64,000 bases of DNA from Bacteroides sp. MSB163 (GTDB lineage Bacteria > Bacteroidota > Bacteroidia > Bacteroidales > Bacteroidaceae): positions 1,860,001 through 1,924,000 of the forward strand of contig NZ_CP143867.1 in NCBI RefSeq assembly GCF_036416795.1. The letters are read 5' to 3'. Below the pieces are notes generated by a model. The model made no database searches. It had not been told where the DNA came from and saw only the letters and a list, made by a program, of their open reading frames with translations. This document shows positions 51,039-59,494 of the stretch, piece after piece. Position 1 is the first letter of the stretch; each line of letters starts with the position of its first letter. The position numbers and the translations under genes were made by a program.

Positions 51039-52679
51039 TTATTTCTTTATCTTGAATACGGGAGCTATGTTGTTGAGCTTTTTCTCCGGCAGATTAATGG
51101 AAAGCCCTTCTGCTGTGCGGTTGAATCGTACCGGTCCATATCCAAGCAGTTCTACCTTCCTTATCTTTTGCGGAAATAGTTTACTGTCGGCAGCTAATGA
51201 TTTGATGATTACATTTCCATTTTCCGGCCAGGCCAGAACCGTGGCATATAAATCCTTCTTGGTTTGGGTGAAACGGATCTCTTGTGCCGTAGCTTTGCTG
51301 TATGCTCCTTCGTTGAATCCTTGTGCATTGATTTTAATATCAGCTTCCGCTATCGGACCTTCGCCGAACACTTCCCAAGGTCGGGTGCTGTAGATAGCTT
51401 CTTTATTGATATTCATCCATTCGCCGAATTCATTCAGTATCTTTTCTTCTTTTTCATCAAACGTACCATCGGCCCGCAATGGAACACTGAGAAGCAGATT
51501 ACCATTCTTACTTACGATGTCAATCAACAGTTTTGCAACATCCGAGGCTGATTTATACCAGTTATTCTCATAAACAGATGTAGTGTAATGCCATCCGCCA
51601 ATGCATGAACAGGATTGCCAGGGTCGCTCCATTATTTCATTGGGTGCACCGCGTTCTACGTCCCAAACGATGGCTTTGCGTTGGTTTTCATCCAATATCT
51701 TACTCAACATGACGGCTTCCAACTTTCCTTTGTGAGTTGCCATATTGTGGTTATAGAAGTGAGCCGCAATCTTTAATCCGGCATCACTGATTGGATAGAA
51801 TGGGGCTACGGTGACATCAAAATAAATCAGATCGGGATTATAACGGTTGATGGCATCTACGGTACGGTCATAGAAGTTTGTGCAGTATTCCTGAGTAGGC
51901 AAGCATGCTCCGTTTCCCCAGGCCCATTGGCTATGAATCATGCCATCCGCCCAGCTACCTTTACTCATCGGATGGTTTTGTGCATATAGGTCCTGAGGGT
52001 CATATCCTTCCCACCATTTACCTTTGCCGTCAGCTTTTGTTAAAGTGCCATCGTAAGGAACACCGGCTTTAGGTCCGTGTCTGTCATAACGTTGGGAGGG
52101 TTCGTACCAAGTCCAGGCATGGTCAGCATGGAAACTGATACCAAATGGAAGTTCGTACTTGCGTGCAGCTTTTTCCCATTCCGCCAAAACATCACGTTTC
52201 GGTCCCATATTTTTTGAATTCCATGGTTGGTATTTACTGTCCCAAAGGTCAAAATTATCATGATGGTTACCTAAAGCGAAAAAATACTGTGCACCTATTT
52301 TCTTATAGAATGCCACTAACTCATCCGGATTCCATTTTTCTGCTTTAAATAAAGGGATGATGTCTTTGAATCCCACTTCAGAGGGGTGTCCGTAGTGCTC
52401 TACATGATGCTTATATTCTGATGTTCCTTCCATATACATGGAGCGTGCCATCCAGTCGCCCGAACCTTCTACACACTGAGGTCCCCAATGCGCCCATATT
52501 CCGAATTTTGCGTTCCTAAACCATTCGGGGACCTGGTAATTCTCCAAAGACTCCCATGTAGGTTGGAATTTACCTTTCATCATAGGTTCGTTCTTTTCTG
52601 AAACCGGAACCTGATAGTTCTGGGCAGATAAGGTTCCTATTGAAAGAACTAAAGAGGCTAATAAAATTTTCGTTTTCAT
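51039..52679 (-). CDS. Glycoside hydrolase family 29 alpha-L-fucosidase-type enzyme
   Basis: 546 aa from the ATG at 52679. The ORF opens at 52712, but a -7 box at 52710-52717 excludes that start. Signal peptide (LLASLVLSIGTLSAQ). GH29 hallmarks: WFRNAKFGIWAHWGPQCVEG, GAQYFFALGNHHDNFDLWDS and the nucleophile region NPDLIYFDVTVAPFYP, where the Asp of YFD is the expected nucleophile. The residue after it is Val rather than the usual Gly. Family enzymes release alpha-L-fucose; some act on related sugars such as galactose. First gene of the PUL transcript. Confidence 0.9.
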   Translation of the reverse strand: MKTKILLASLVLSIGTLSAQNYQVPVSEKNEPMMKGKFQPTWESLENYQVPEWFRNAKFGIWAHWGPQCVEGSGDWMARSMYMEGTSEYKHHVEHYGHPSEVGFKDIIPLFKAEKWNPDELVAFYKKIGAQYFFALGNHHDNFDLWDSKYQPWNSKNMGPKRDVLAEWEKAARKYELPFGISFHADHAWTWYEPSQRYDRHGPKAGVPYDGTLTKADGKGKWWEGYDPQDLYAQNHPMSKGSWADGMIHSQWAWGNGACLPTQEYCTNFYDRTVDAINRYNPDLIYFDVTVAPFYPISDAGLKIAAHFYNHNMATHKGKLEAVMLSKILDENQRKAIVWDVERGAPNEIMERPWQSCSCIGGWHYTTSVYENNWYKSASDVAKLLIDIVSKNGNLLLSVPLRADGTFDEKEEKILNEFGEWMNINKEAIYSTRPWEVFGEGPIAEADIKINAQGFNEGAYSKATAQEIRFTQTKKDLYATVLAWPENGNVIIKSLAADSKLFPQKIRKVELLGYGPVRFNRTAEGLSINLPEKKLNNIAPVFKIKK

Positions 52680-52709
52680 AGGTATCAATTTTGTTTCTAT
52701 TGTACATTG

Positions 52710-52717
52710 CAAAGATA
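52710..52717 (-). promoter_or_regulatory. -7 box of the PUL operon (GH29 first)
   Basis: The minus strand reads TATCTTTG, matching TAnnTTTG, about 30 bp upstream of the chosen GH29 start. The -33 region lacks TTTG, consistent with activator dependence. Confidence 0.5.
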
Positions 52718-52757
52718 TGTATTAATTAGTAGTTGTAATAGGATTAAAAAGTGTTTG

Positions 52758-52840
52758 TATTGGAAAATATCGATGATATAATTGGAAAATATCTGATACT
52801 ATAGGATAAAAACGATTTTTATATTGAGAATATCGATAAT
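52758..52840. promoter_or_regulatory. 21-bp-phased direct repeats, candidate AraC binding sites
   Basis: ATTGGAAAATATC-type repeats start at 52758 and 52779 (21 bp apart), and a third copy (ATTGAGAATATCGAT) is in the repeat starting at 52820, 41 bp further. Spacing by two and four helical turns in direct orientation is what AraC-family dimers recognise. They lie between the divergent AraC gene and the PUL promoter, at activator distance from the GH29 -7 box. Confidence 0.6.
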
Positions 52841-52843
52841 CGT

Positions 52844-52874
52844 TTTGAATGATGAAGAAATTCACCTACCTTTA
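52844..52874 (+). promoter_or_regulatory. Promoter of the PUL AraC regulator
   Basis: TTTG (52844-52847), 19-bp spacer, TACCTTTA (52867-52874); the start codon is at 52899. One base off the consensus -7 box. The third direct repeat ends right at its -33 box, which would allow autoregulation. Confidence 0.55.
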
Positions 52875-52898
52875 TCAAATTACTAAATATGATATACT

Positions 52899-53756
52899 AT
52901 GGCACTATTAGTTGATAAACTACACCCTTTGGTATTAAATGTAGGTTTGGCTGTACACAATGCAGATTGGAACTGGAAGAATGTAAATAGTCCGTTTACA
53001 CGTTTATATTATATAACGGAAGGAACTGCCCAGATACAGTTATCAGGAGGTACACAGATATTAAAGCCTAATTATTTGTATTTCATTCCGGCATTCACTG
53101 TGCATAGCTATATCTGTAACTCCTATTTCTGTCATTACTACCTGCACATTTATGAAGAACATCAGTCAGATTCCAATTTATTAGATGAGTGGGAGTTTCC
53201 GGTTGAGATACCTGCCGGAGATTTAGATTTGGCTTTGTTTCAGCGTCTATGTGCAATAAACCCTCACATGAGTTTGCCTAAGTCGGACCCTGCAAGTTAT
53301 GATAATAACTCGATGCTCATGCAGAACCTTCTGAAAAATAAGCAACGGGCATTGTGCGACAAGGTTGAGTCGCGTGGCATAGTGTACCAGTTACTGGCAC
53401 ATTTCCTGAAACGTGCGCAAGCTAAGGTGGAAACTAAAGATGACCGGATAGAGAAAGCCATTCTTTATATACGTAAACACATATACGAGACTATAGACCT
53501 GGCAACATTGGCTGAAAACTCATGCTTGTCGAAAGACCACTTTATCCGTCTGTTCAAGAAAGAAACAGGCGTTACTCCTTCAAAGTATATCAATCAGAAG
53601 AAAATAGAGAAAGCACAGCTTATTTTAGTGACTGATGAGATGTCCGTTAAGAATGTGGCTTTTGCCCTCTCCTTCGATGACTATTCTTATTTTAACCGGC
53701 TTTTTAAAAAGACAACAGGGCTGACTCCACAGGAATATCGTAACTCGTATCATTAG
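52899..53756 (+). CDS. AraC-family regulator, likely controller of the adjacent PUL
   Basis: 285 aa. N-terminal cupin-like AraC sensor domain (FTRLYYITEGTAQIQLSGGT; YLYFIPAFTVHSYICNSYFC). C-terminal double HTH: IDLATLAENSCLSKDHFIRL and VKNVAFALSFDDYSYFNRLF with TGLTPQEYR. Divergent from the GH29-SusCD operon, sharing 219 bp of upstream DNA that contains phased direct repeats. It probably activates the PUL upon binding a sugar, possibly fucose or arabinose/xylose (inference). Confidence 0.88.
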   Translation: MALLVDKLHPLVLNVGLAVHNADWNWKNVNSPFTRLYYITEGTAQIQLSGGTQILKPNYLYFIPAFTVHSYICNSYFCHYYLHIYEEHQSDSNLLDEWEFPVEIPAGDLDLALFQRLCAINPHMSLPKSDPASYDNNSMLMQNLLKNKQRALCDKVESRGIVYQLLAHFLKRAQAKVETKDDRIEKAILYIRKHIYETIDLATLAENSCLSKDHFIRLFKKETGVTPSKYINQKKIEKAQLILVTDEMSVKNVAFALSFDDYSYFNRLFKKTTGLTPQEYRNSYH

Positions 53757-53787
53757 TAATCGGAGATTTAGAACAGTTTTCTTGTCT

Positions 53788-53877
53788 GAACCGTATCCGG
53801 TCCGTGTCTGGGCCGTACCTGGTCCGTATCAAGTCCATGCGTATAGATACGGAGATGACACGGACTTGGTACGGTTC
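53788..53877. repeat. Second copy of the 11-bp CCGT array, convergent 3' region
   Basis: CCGT begins at 53791, 53802, 53813 and 53824, and CCAT at 53835; ACGG begins at 53849, 53860 and 53871: two arms with exact 11-bp steps in opposite orientation. The outer 21 bp of the two arms (53788-53808 and 53857-53877) are complementary with about four mismatches. Same family as 9213-9365, but located between two convergent genes. Confidence 0.82.
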
Positions 53878-53949
53878 AGGTAATGAGACGGAAGAAATAC
53901 AGAACATTCTTATTGTTAATCTATTGTCCTCACGGAAATCGTACTCCGA

Positions 53950-55080
53950 TTATTTGCGTACCGAGAATTTATAGATGCACTGGCTCTGATATTTCTCTCC
54001 CGGCCGTAACACAGCCGACGGCCATTCCGGTTTGTTAGGAGTGTCGGGATAGTGTTGCGTTTCCAGGCAAACGGCCGTACGGAAATTATAGACAATCCCC
54101 TTCTTGCCGGTCAATGTGCCGTCTAGGAAGTTGCCACAATAAATCTGTATGCCGGGCTCGTTGGTATAAACATCCAGAACGATACCTGTGGCGGGTGATT
54201 CGAGTGTGGCACATAGTTTACTTACGTCTCCTTGAGTATTCAGCACCCAGTTGTGGTCAATGCCATTTCCATTCTTCAACTGTGCGAAGTCTTGGTTTAT
54301 GTTGGCACCTATGGCAGTAGGTTGTCTGAAATCCATGGGAGTACCTTCAACGCTTGCTATTTCGCCGGTCGTCATGAAAGTGCTGTCCACCGGAGTATAA
54401 TGGTCGGCGTTCAGGGTCAACAGATAACTTGAATTATCTTTTGAAGGATTACCATCCAGATTGAAGTAAGAGTGGTTGGTCATATTGACGATGGTCGGTT
54501 TGTCTGTTTCCGCCTCATACTGTATGTCGATGGCGTTGTCATCCGTCAGTTTCATGGTGACGGTGCATTGCAGATTGCCGGGGAATCCTTCTTCTCCATC
54601 CTTTGCCAGATAAGTCAGTTGCAATTCCCGGTCACTCTTTTGTACCCCTTTGTACACACGATATTGGAAACCTTTCGGACCGCCATGCAAGCAATGGCCG
54701 TAGTTATTCTGCGGCAATTGATATTCCATACCATCCAGTGTGAAGCGTCCCTGGTTAATACGATTGGCATATCGTCCGATACTTGCTCCGAAATCAGATG
54801 GATATTTGATGTAGTCCTGTATGGAATCAAATCCCAGTACCACATCCTTCATATTTCCATCCTTATCCGGAACCATGACCGACACGATACGGCCTCCGAA
54901 ATTAGTGACACACACTTCCATCTTGTTCTTGTTCTTCAGAACGAATAAGTCAGTTTTCTCACCATTGACTTCTGTCTGGAAATCGCTTCGCTTCAATCCG
55001 GATTCGGTCAGTTCTTCTTTTGTTGTTGCGGTACATCCAGCTATCAGAACTGTACATACCAAAAGAAACAGTTTATTCAT
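53950..55080 (-). CDS. Aldose 1-epimerase lipoprotein (GalM family)
   Basis: 376 aa. Lipobox LIAGC (Cys16), so it acts in the periplasm or at the surface instead of the cytosol. Family motifs: GASIGRYANRINQGRF, NYGHCLHGGPKGFQ, the catalytic His in VNMTNHSYFNLDG, and the catalytic Glu likely in YTNEPGIQIYCGNF. It interconverts alpha and beta anomers of free aldoses such as xylose, galactose or glucose. Downstream of GH8 and GH3 on the same strand, it would act on their released sugars. Confidence 0.92.
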   Translation of the reverse strand: MNKLFLLVCTVLIAGCTATTKEELTESGLKRSDFQTEVNGEKTDLFVLKNKNKMEVCVTNFGGRIVSVMVPDKDGNMKDVVLGFDSIQDYIKYPSDFGASIGRYANRINQGRFTLDGMEYQLPQNNYGHCLHGGPKGFQYRVYKGVQKSDRELQLTYLAKDGEEGFPGNLQCTVTMKLTDDNAIDIQYEAETDKPTIVNMTNHSYFNLDGNPSKDNSSYLLTLNADHYTPVDSTFMTTGEIASVEGTPMDFRQPTAIGANINQDFAQLKNGNGIDHNWVLNTQGDVSKLCATLESPATGIVLDVYTNEPGIQIYCGNFLDGTLTGKKGIVYNFRTAVCLETQHYPDTPNKPEWPSAVLRPGEKYQSQCIYKFSVRK

Positions 55081-55109
55081 ATAGTTTTAATTAAAGTGAC
55101 TGTAGCATT

Positions 55110-55149
55110 GTGATAAGTAGTTATATTATGCATAACTTTTACTTATCAC
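55110..55149. promoter_or_regulatory. Inverted repeat upstream of the aldose epimerase gene
   Basis: GTGATAAGTA (55110-55119) and TACTTATCAC (55140-55149) are perfect complements; an inner pair AGTTAT/ATAACT extends the structure. It is 30 bp upstream of the start codon, so it may be an operator or a leader hairpin. Confidence 0.5.
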
Positions 55150-55295
55150 AAACGTAGTGAAGATTGTTTTGAAATCGTAGTAGTATAGCACCAAAAAATA
55201 AAACTATTTGTTCATTCTTGATGTCTATGATAGTGATGAAGGGTGTTTTCAGCAGCTTTTAGTGTTTTTTGTTGTAATGGTGTGTTTATATTATG

Positions 55296-55323
55296 CTTGT
55301 AGGGGCAATGTTACCCCTACAAG
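55296..55323. terminator. Hairpin after GH8, possible terminator without U tract
   Basis: CTTGTAGGGG (55296-55305), 8-nt loop, CCCCTACAAG (55314-55323), a perfect 10-bp stem, 28 bp past the GH8 stop on the minus strand. No T run follows, so it may instead protect the mRNA 3' end. Confidence 0.5.
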
Positions 55324-55351
55324 TCTGTTGCAACTGTCCGTTACTTATTCT

Positions 55352-56611
55352 TTACTTTTCCGGGAATATGATTCTATAGTTTCCACTCAGATGCATGAAA
55401 GCGAAGAGGCGGAGCAGCCCGTCATAGTAAGCATCGAAGTAACCATCCTCATACGGTTCATGCTTTGCGTTCCACAACTTATCTACAAACTCACGGCTTT
55501 TCTCGTGGGTACACATCAGTGAGGCAGCTGCGGAAGTGGCTACAAGACCTAATGAGTGTCTCAGTGCCTTATATCCTCCGGCTCCAAGGGTATCTTTTAC
55601 TTGCGTGCCGTCTACGTTATATTGATCTACGAAGGTATCAATACCCTGGCTGTAAAGGAAATCCTGAATTTTATTCCCGTATTCCTGTTGCCATTCTTTG
55701 TCGGCACATGTCCAGGAGTAGTCTAAAGCGATGTTCATCGGTACGCGCCAGGAGTCGAAACGGAAAGCGTCGCCGATGATGCGGTTATTGCCCAACAGAC
55801 TGCCGTCGTAGTTGTTATAATCGGGGTTCAGTCCGGTTACGGGGTGGATACTTTTATGCAGATATTCGCGGCTGCGTTCGGCACATTCGCGCCAGAAATC
55901 AGCTCTGCCGTCATTGGCCCAGCGTGCCCATACTTCGTAGAAAGCGGGTACATGGTAAGACGGGTCGGTAAATCGTCCGCCATGTATGTCCGGAACGAAG
56001 GTGATGAGCTTATGCTCCACATTGATGAACGGCATTACACGGTTTGTGCCGTCTTTCTCCATGGAACAGTTCAGAATATTCTGGGCTTCGGCAAGGTAGT
56101 TGATGCCGGTGTCATTTCCCCAACGGTTGGAGGCGAAGATGAGGGCAGTGACATAGTAAAGTTCTCCGTCGGAAGCGGGGCCTTGGGAGTTACGGGTACC
56201 GTCCGTCTTGCAGCTCCAAGCGAAATAGCCTTTCAATGGGCCTTCCTGATGCTGCATGTACTTTGTGCCCCATCGCCAGAGGCGGTCGAAGATATCCTGA
56301 CGGTCGAACTGGACGGCAATCATTAATCCGTAGGACATACCTTCGGTGCGGACGTCATGATTTTTGATGTCGCTGATATATGCCATAGAATCGCCTACTT
56401 CAAAATATACTTTGTCAGGACCGTAGAACACACCGTCGAAGACGGATTTGAGCTTGGCGTCGATGTCTGCCTGTTTATAACCCATCTCGGCAAAGAGATT
56501 TCGGTATTTCCGTGTCTCAAAGGCACCTTTATCCCAGGGCTTTGTCGGGTCTGCCTGACTACACGATGTCCCGGCGATGAGGCAGAGGAGGAAGTAAAAT
56601 AAGTTCTTCAT
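55352..56611 (-). CDS. Glycoside hydrolase family 8, probable reducing-end xylose-releasing exo-oligoxylanase
   Basis: 419 aa. Lipobox GTSC (Cys18). GH8 (alpha6/alpha6 barrel) features: general acid Glu in NHDVRTEGMSYGLMIAVQ, Asp in GPASDGELYYVTALIFASN, the Tyr-rich PSYHVPAFYEVWARW, and GDAFRFDSWRVPMNIALDYS. The closest match by sequence character is the Rex-type oligoxylanases. It likely removes xylose from the reducing ends of xylo-oligosaccharides in the periplasm. The GH3 gene is 49 bp upstream on the same strand. Confidence 0.88.
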   Translation of the reverse strand: MKNLFYFLLCLIAGTSCSQADPTKPWDKGAFETRKYRNLFAEMGYKQADIDAKLKSVFDGVFYGPDKVYFEVGDSMAYISDIKNHDVRTEGMSYGLMIAVQFDRQDIFDRLWRWGTKYMQHQEGPLKGYFAWSCKTDGTRNSQGPASDGELYYVTALIFASNRWGNDTGINYLAEAQNILNCSMEKDGTNRVMPFINVEHKLITFVPDIHGGRFTDPSYHVPAFYEVWARWANDGRADFWRECAERSREYLHKSIHPVTGLNPDYNNYDGSLLGNNRIIGDAFRFDSWRVPMNIALDYSWTCADKEWQQEYGNKIQDFLYSQGIDTFVDQYNVDGTQVKDTLGAGGYKALRHSLGLVATSAAASLMCTHEKSREFVDKLWNAKHEPYEDGYFDAYYDGLLRLFAFMHLSGNYRIIFPEK

Positions 56612-56660
56612 AAAGGAACGTTTTATATTATATGATTTTCAAGATTACGTAGTTAAATTA

Positions 56661-59252
56661 TCATTTAACAGTGATTGGTATCGCCTTCAACTGTTTCAGC
56701 TCCGACGTACCACCATAAAGTATTTCATACTCGCCTTCTATCGGGCGCATTGTGTTGGTTTCCGTATCAAACCATTCGAAATCTTCTTTGCTTAATGATA
56801 CGGTCACATTGCAGGTTGCCCCTTTGGCGATGTTCACACGCTTAAAGGCGCGGAGTGCGTGAGACGGACCTTCTTTGTCGCCTGGACGACGCAGATACAC
56901 TTGTACCACTTCTTCCCCGTCGCATTCACCTACATTGCTCACGGGGATGGTCAGGATGGTTTGTTCTCCGTCTTTCACTTCCTGTGTACTCAATGAAGCG
57001 TCTCCATAACGGAATATGGTATAACTCAAACCATGCCCGAAGGGGAAGAGCGGAGCTTCCGTCATGTACCGGTACGTGCGTCCCTTCATGGAATAATCTT
57101 CAAAGCCGGGCAGTTGGCTTGTGCTCTTATAGAAAGTGACCGGGAGACGTCCTGCCGGATTGTAATCTCCGAAGAGGACATTGGCGATAGCCGTACCACC
57201 TGCCTGACCGGGATACCATGCCTGCAGGATAGCATCACATGTTTTCGATTCGGGAGTCAGGGCGATAGCGGAACCGGAGAAGTTGACGAATACGATCTTC
57301 TTGCCGGCTTTCTTCAGTTCGGCAAGCAGACGGCTTTGGATAGACGGAAGTTCGATGGTTTCGCGGTCACCTCCCTTGAAGCCGGGAATGTTGACATGCA
57401 TTTCCTCACCTTCCACTGCCGGGGATATACCTCCGGCAAAGATGATGACATCCGCCTCTTTTACCTTGTTTACGGTTTGTTTCAGGTCAACGGGAACTTC
57501 GCGTCCCATGTCAAAATCGAGTGCGGCGTCACGGTTGCGAAAGACAAAATCAATCTTGATACGATATTCTTTTCCAGCTTCTGCCTGGAGGGTGTAGACT
57601 TTTGCATTATTCTTGAAGTTCATGCCTGCGGCAACTTCCTTGTCGTCTATGGAGAGTTTTGTTATCCCTTGGGTCTGGAAACGGAAGGCGATATCTTCAT
57701 TCTTGACGGGGCGGAATATGGATTCGTAGCTGGCAGAGAAATCTTGCAGGTTGATGCCGGCTGCAAAGGTCGTGGCGCCGGTGGTGATGAAGTGGAAGGG
57801 GGTGCTGATGTGATTGGTTACATCCGGTGTTCCTTCCTGTTTCGTATTGTTCCAGTATTTGGCACTGAAACCTTGCTTGCCATCCATGCTGCATTGCTGG
57901 AATACACTTTGCAAAGTGACGTCGGAGGTCAGGTCGCATCCGGGTTCATAGATGATCTGTGATTCGGGCAGATATTCGCGAATGCCCTCCAATAGAGTGA
58001 TGGTATGTGAGGGGAAACCATTGTAGTTGCCCCATTGCATTACGGAGTCATTGGCATTAGGTCCTACCACGGCCACTTTCAGGTTTTTATTTAAAGGCAG
58101 TAAACTCTGATTGTTTTGCAGCAACACAAGGCTCTCACGTGCCATACGGAGTGCCAGTTCACGATGTTCTTTACTATCTACCACGCTGTAAGGAATCTGT
58201 GCCCAAGACACTTGCGAAGGTTCGTCCATCTCGCCCAACTCAAAGCGGGCTTTCATCAGGCGCTTCAGAGAGATGTCTATCTGTTTCTCGTCAATCAATC
58301 CTTCCTTCACAGCTTCGGGCAGCGAAGCATAGCTGTCGCCACATTCCACATCTGTTCCGGAAAGTACGGCTTTGGCGGAAGCGTGTTGTTTGTCGGGGTC
58401 GGTTTCATGGGCGCCTTTGTTGTAGAAGTCGCTGATTGCCCAGCAATCCGATACTACGATTTCTTTATATCCCCATTCGTCACGCAGAATTTGCATTAGC
58501 AGGCGGTTGCTTCCGCAACAGGGTTCACCTTCAAAGCGGTTGTAGGCACACATCACTTCTTTCACATGCGCTTTTTGAACCAGGTCTTTAAAAGCGGGCA
58601 GATAGGTTTCCCATAAATCACGCGGGTCGATGTTCTCGGCATTGAAGCTGTGGCGGTTCCATTCCGGACCGGAATGTACGGCATAGTGCTTGGCACAGGC
58701 ATGTAGCTTATCATACTTCTCTCCTTCAGGTCCTTGCAGGCCGCGTACCACTGCCATACCCATCTGACCGGTGAGGTAAGGGTCTTCTCCGTAAGTTTCC
58801 TGCCCCCGTCCCCAGCGCGGATCACGGAAGATGTTGATATTGGGTGTCCACATGGTGAGCCCCTGATAACGTTTCAATCCGCCTTCTTTACTGAATTCGG
58901 TGGTTTTGGCACGTGCTTCATCCGAAACTGCGGTGAATACATCGTAAAGCAGTTCGTTGTTGAAAGACGCTCCCATACCGATGGCTTGCGGGAATACGGT
59001 GGCCAGTCCGGCACGTCCTACACCGTGCAACGCTTCGTTCCACCAGTCATAGGCTTTTATGCCCAGTCGGGGGATGGCAGGAGATGTGTTTTGCATCAAT
59101 GCGGCTTTTTCTTCCAATGTAAGTCGGCCTACCAGATCATTGGCACGTTCTTCCGGACTTAGTGCCGGGTTTTTGTAGGGAGGTTGTGAACAGGAAAGGA
59201 AGCACAGACACAGGCATCCGATTCCGGTGAGCAACTGAAGTTTTCTTTTCAT
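56661..59252 (-). CDS. Glycoside hydrolase family 3 with PA14 domain, probable beta-xylosidase
   Basis: 863 aa. Lipobox FLSC (Cys20). GH3 N-terminal barrel: WWNEALHGVGRAGLATVFPQ, NINIFRDPRWGRGQETYGED, KHYAVHSGPEWNRHSF and the nucleophile Asp in EIVVSDCWAISDF. The (alpha/beta)6 domain contains an inserted PA14 domain (~470-600: KQGFSAKYWNNTKQEGTP; YRIKIDFVFRNRDAALDFD). An FnIII-like domain closes the protein. Length, PA14 insertion and the GH8 neighbour favour xylo-oligosaccharides, but beta-glucosidase cannot be excluded. Confidence 0.92.
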   Translation of the reverse strand: MKRKLQLLTGIGCLCLCFLSCSQPPYKNPALSPEERANDLVGRLTLEEKAALMQNTSPAIPRLGIKAYDWWNEALHGVGRAGLATVFPQAIGMGASFNNELLYDVFTAVSDEARAKTTEFSKEGGLKRYQGLTMWTPNINIFRDPRWGRGQETYGEDPYLTGQMGMAVVRGLQGPEGEKYDKLHACAKHYAVHSGPEWNRHSFNAENIDPRDLWETYLPAFKDLVQKAHVKEVMCAYNRFEGEPCCGSNRLLMQILRDEWGYKEIVVSDCWAISDFYNKGAHETDPDKQHASAKAVLSGTDVECGDSYASLPEAVKEGLIDEKQIDISLKRLMKARFELGEMDEPSQVSWAQIPYSVVDSKEHRELALRMARESLVLLQNNQSLLPLNKNLKVAVVGPNANDSVMQWGNYNGFPSHTITLLEGIREYLPESQIIYEPGCDLTSDVTLQSVFQQCSMDGKQGFSAKYWNNTKQEGTPDVTNHISTPFHFITTGATTFAAGINLQDFSASYESIFRPVKNEDIAFRFQTQGITKLSIDDKEVAAGMNFKNNAKVYTLQAEAGKEYRIKIDFVFRNRDAALDFDMGREVPVDLKQTVNKVKEADVIIFAGGISPAVEGEEMHVNIPGFKGGDRETIELPSIQSRLLAELKKAGKKIVFVNFSGSAIALTPESKTCDAILQAWYPGQAGGTAIANVLFGDYNPAGRLPVTFYKSTSQLPGFEDYSMKGRTYRYMTEAPLFPFGHGLSYTIFRYGDASLSTQEVKDGEQTILTIPVSNVGECDGEEVVQVYLRRPGDKEGPSHALRAFKRVNIAKGATCNVTVSLSKEDFEWFDTETNTMRPIEGEYEILYGGTSELKQLKAIPITVK

Positions 59253-59374
59253 GGTATTAGTGCGTTTTTATTGTTATTAATAGACTTCTGTTTTGTCATT
59301 GTGGATGACGATTACAAAAATAGGCAGAAAAGAGGATTTGGAAGAAGAATCGTATTTCAGATAGTTGAGTCTAT

Positions 59375-59445
59375 GTTACAGATTTCTTCCGGATGTTACA
59401 TCTTGTTTTGCTGAGGTTACATTAAAAAGGAAAATGCCTGTTACA
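59375..59445. repeat. Four GTTACA elements about 20-24 bp apart
   Basis: GTTACA begins at 59375, 59395, 59416 and 59440 in the gap between GH3 and the methyltransferase gene. Spacing 20, 21 and 24 bp. The last lies in the loop of the terminator at 59431-59455. Confidence 0.5.
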
Positions 59446-59455
59446 AGGCATTTTT
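59431..59455. terminator. Bidirectional intrinsic terminator after the methyltransferase gene
   Basis: AAAATGCC (59431-59438), loop TGTTACAA, GGCATTTTT (59447-59455). The T run on the plus strand and TTTTCCTTTTT on the minus strand allow termination both ways. It ends the 61883-59495 operon. Confidence 0.75.
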
Positions 59456-59494
59456 CAGAGGGGGATATTGTAATTTGCAATATGAGTTCCTTCT

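Noticed and set aside
57033..57962. 309-codon plus-strand ORF
   Set aside because: Antisense to the clearly real GH3 gene; no recognisable motif or signal.
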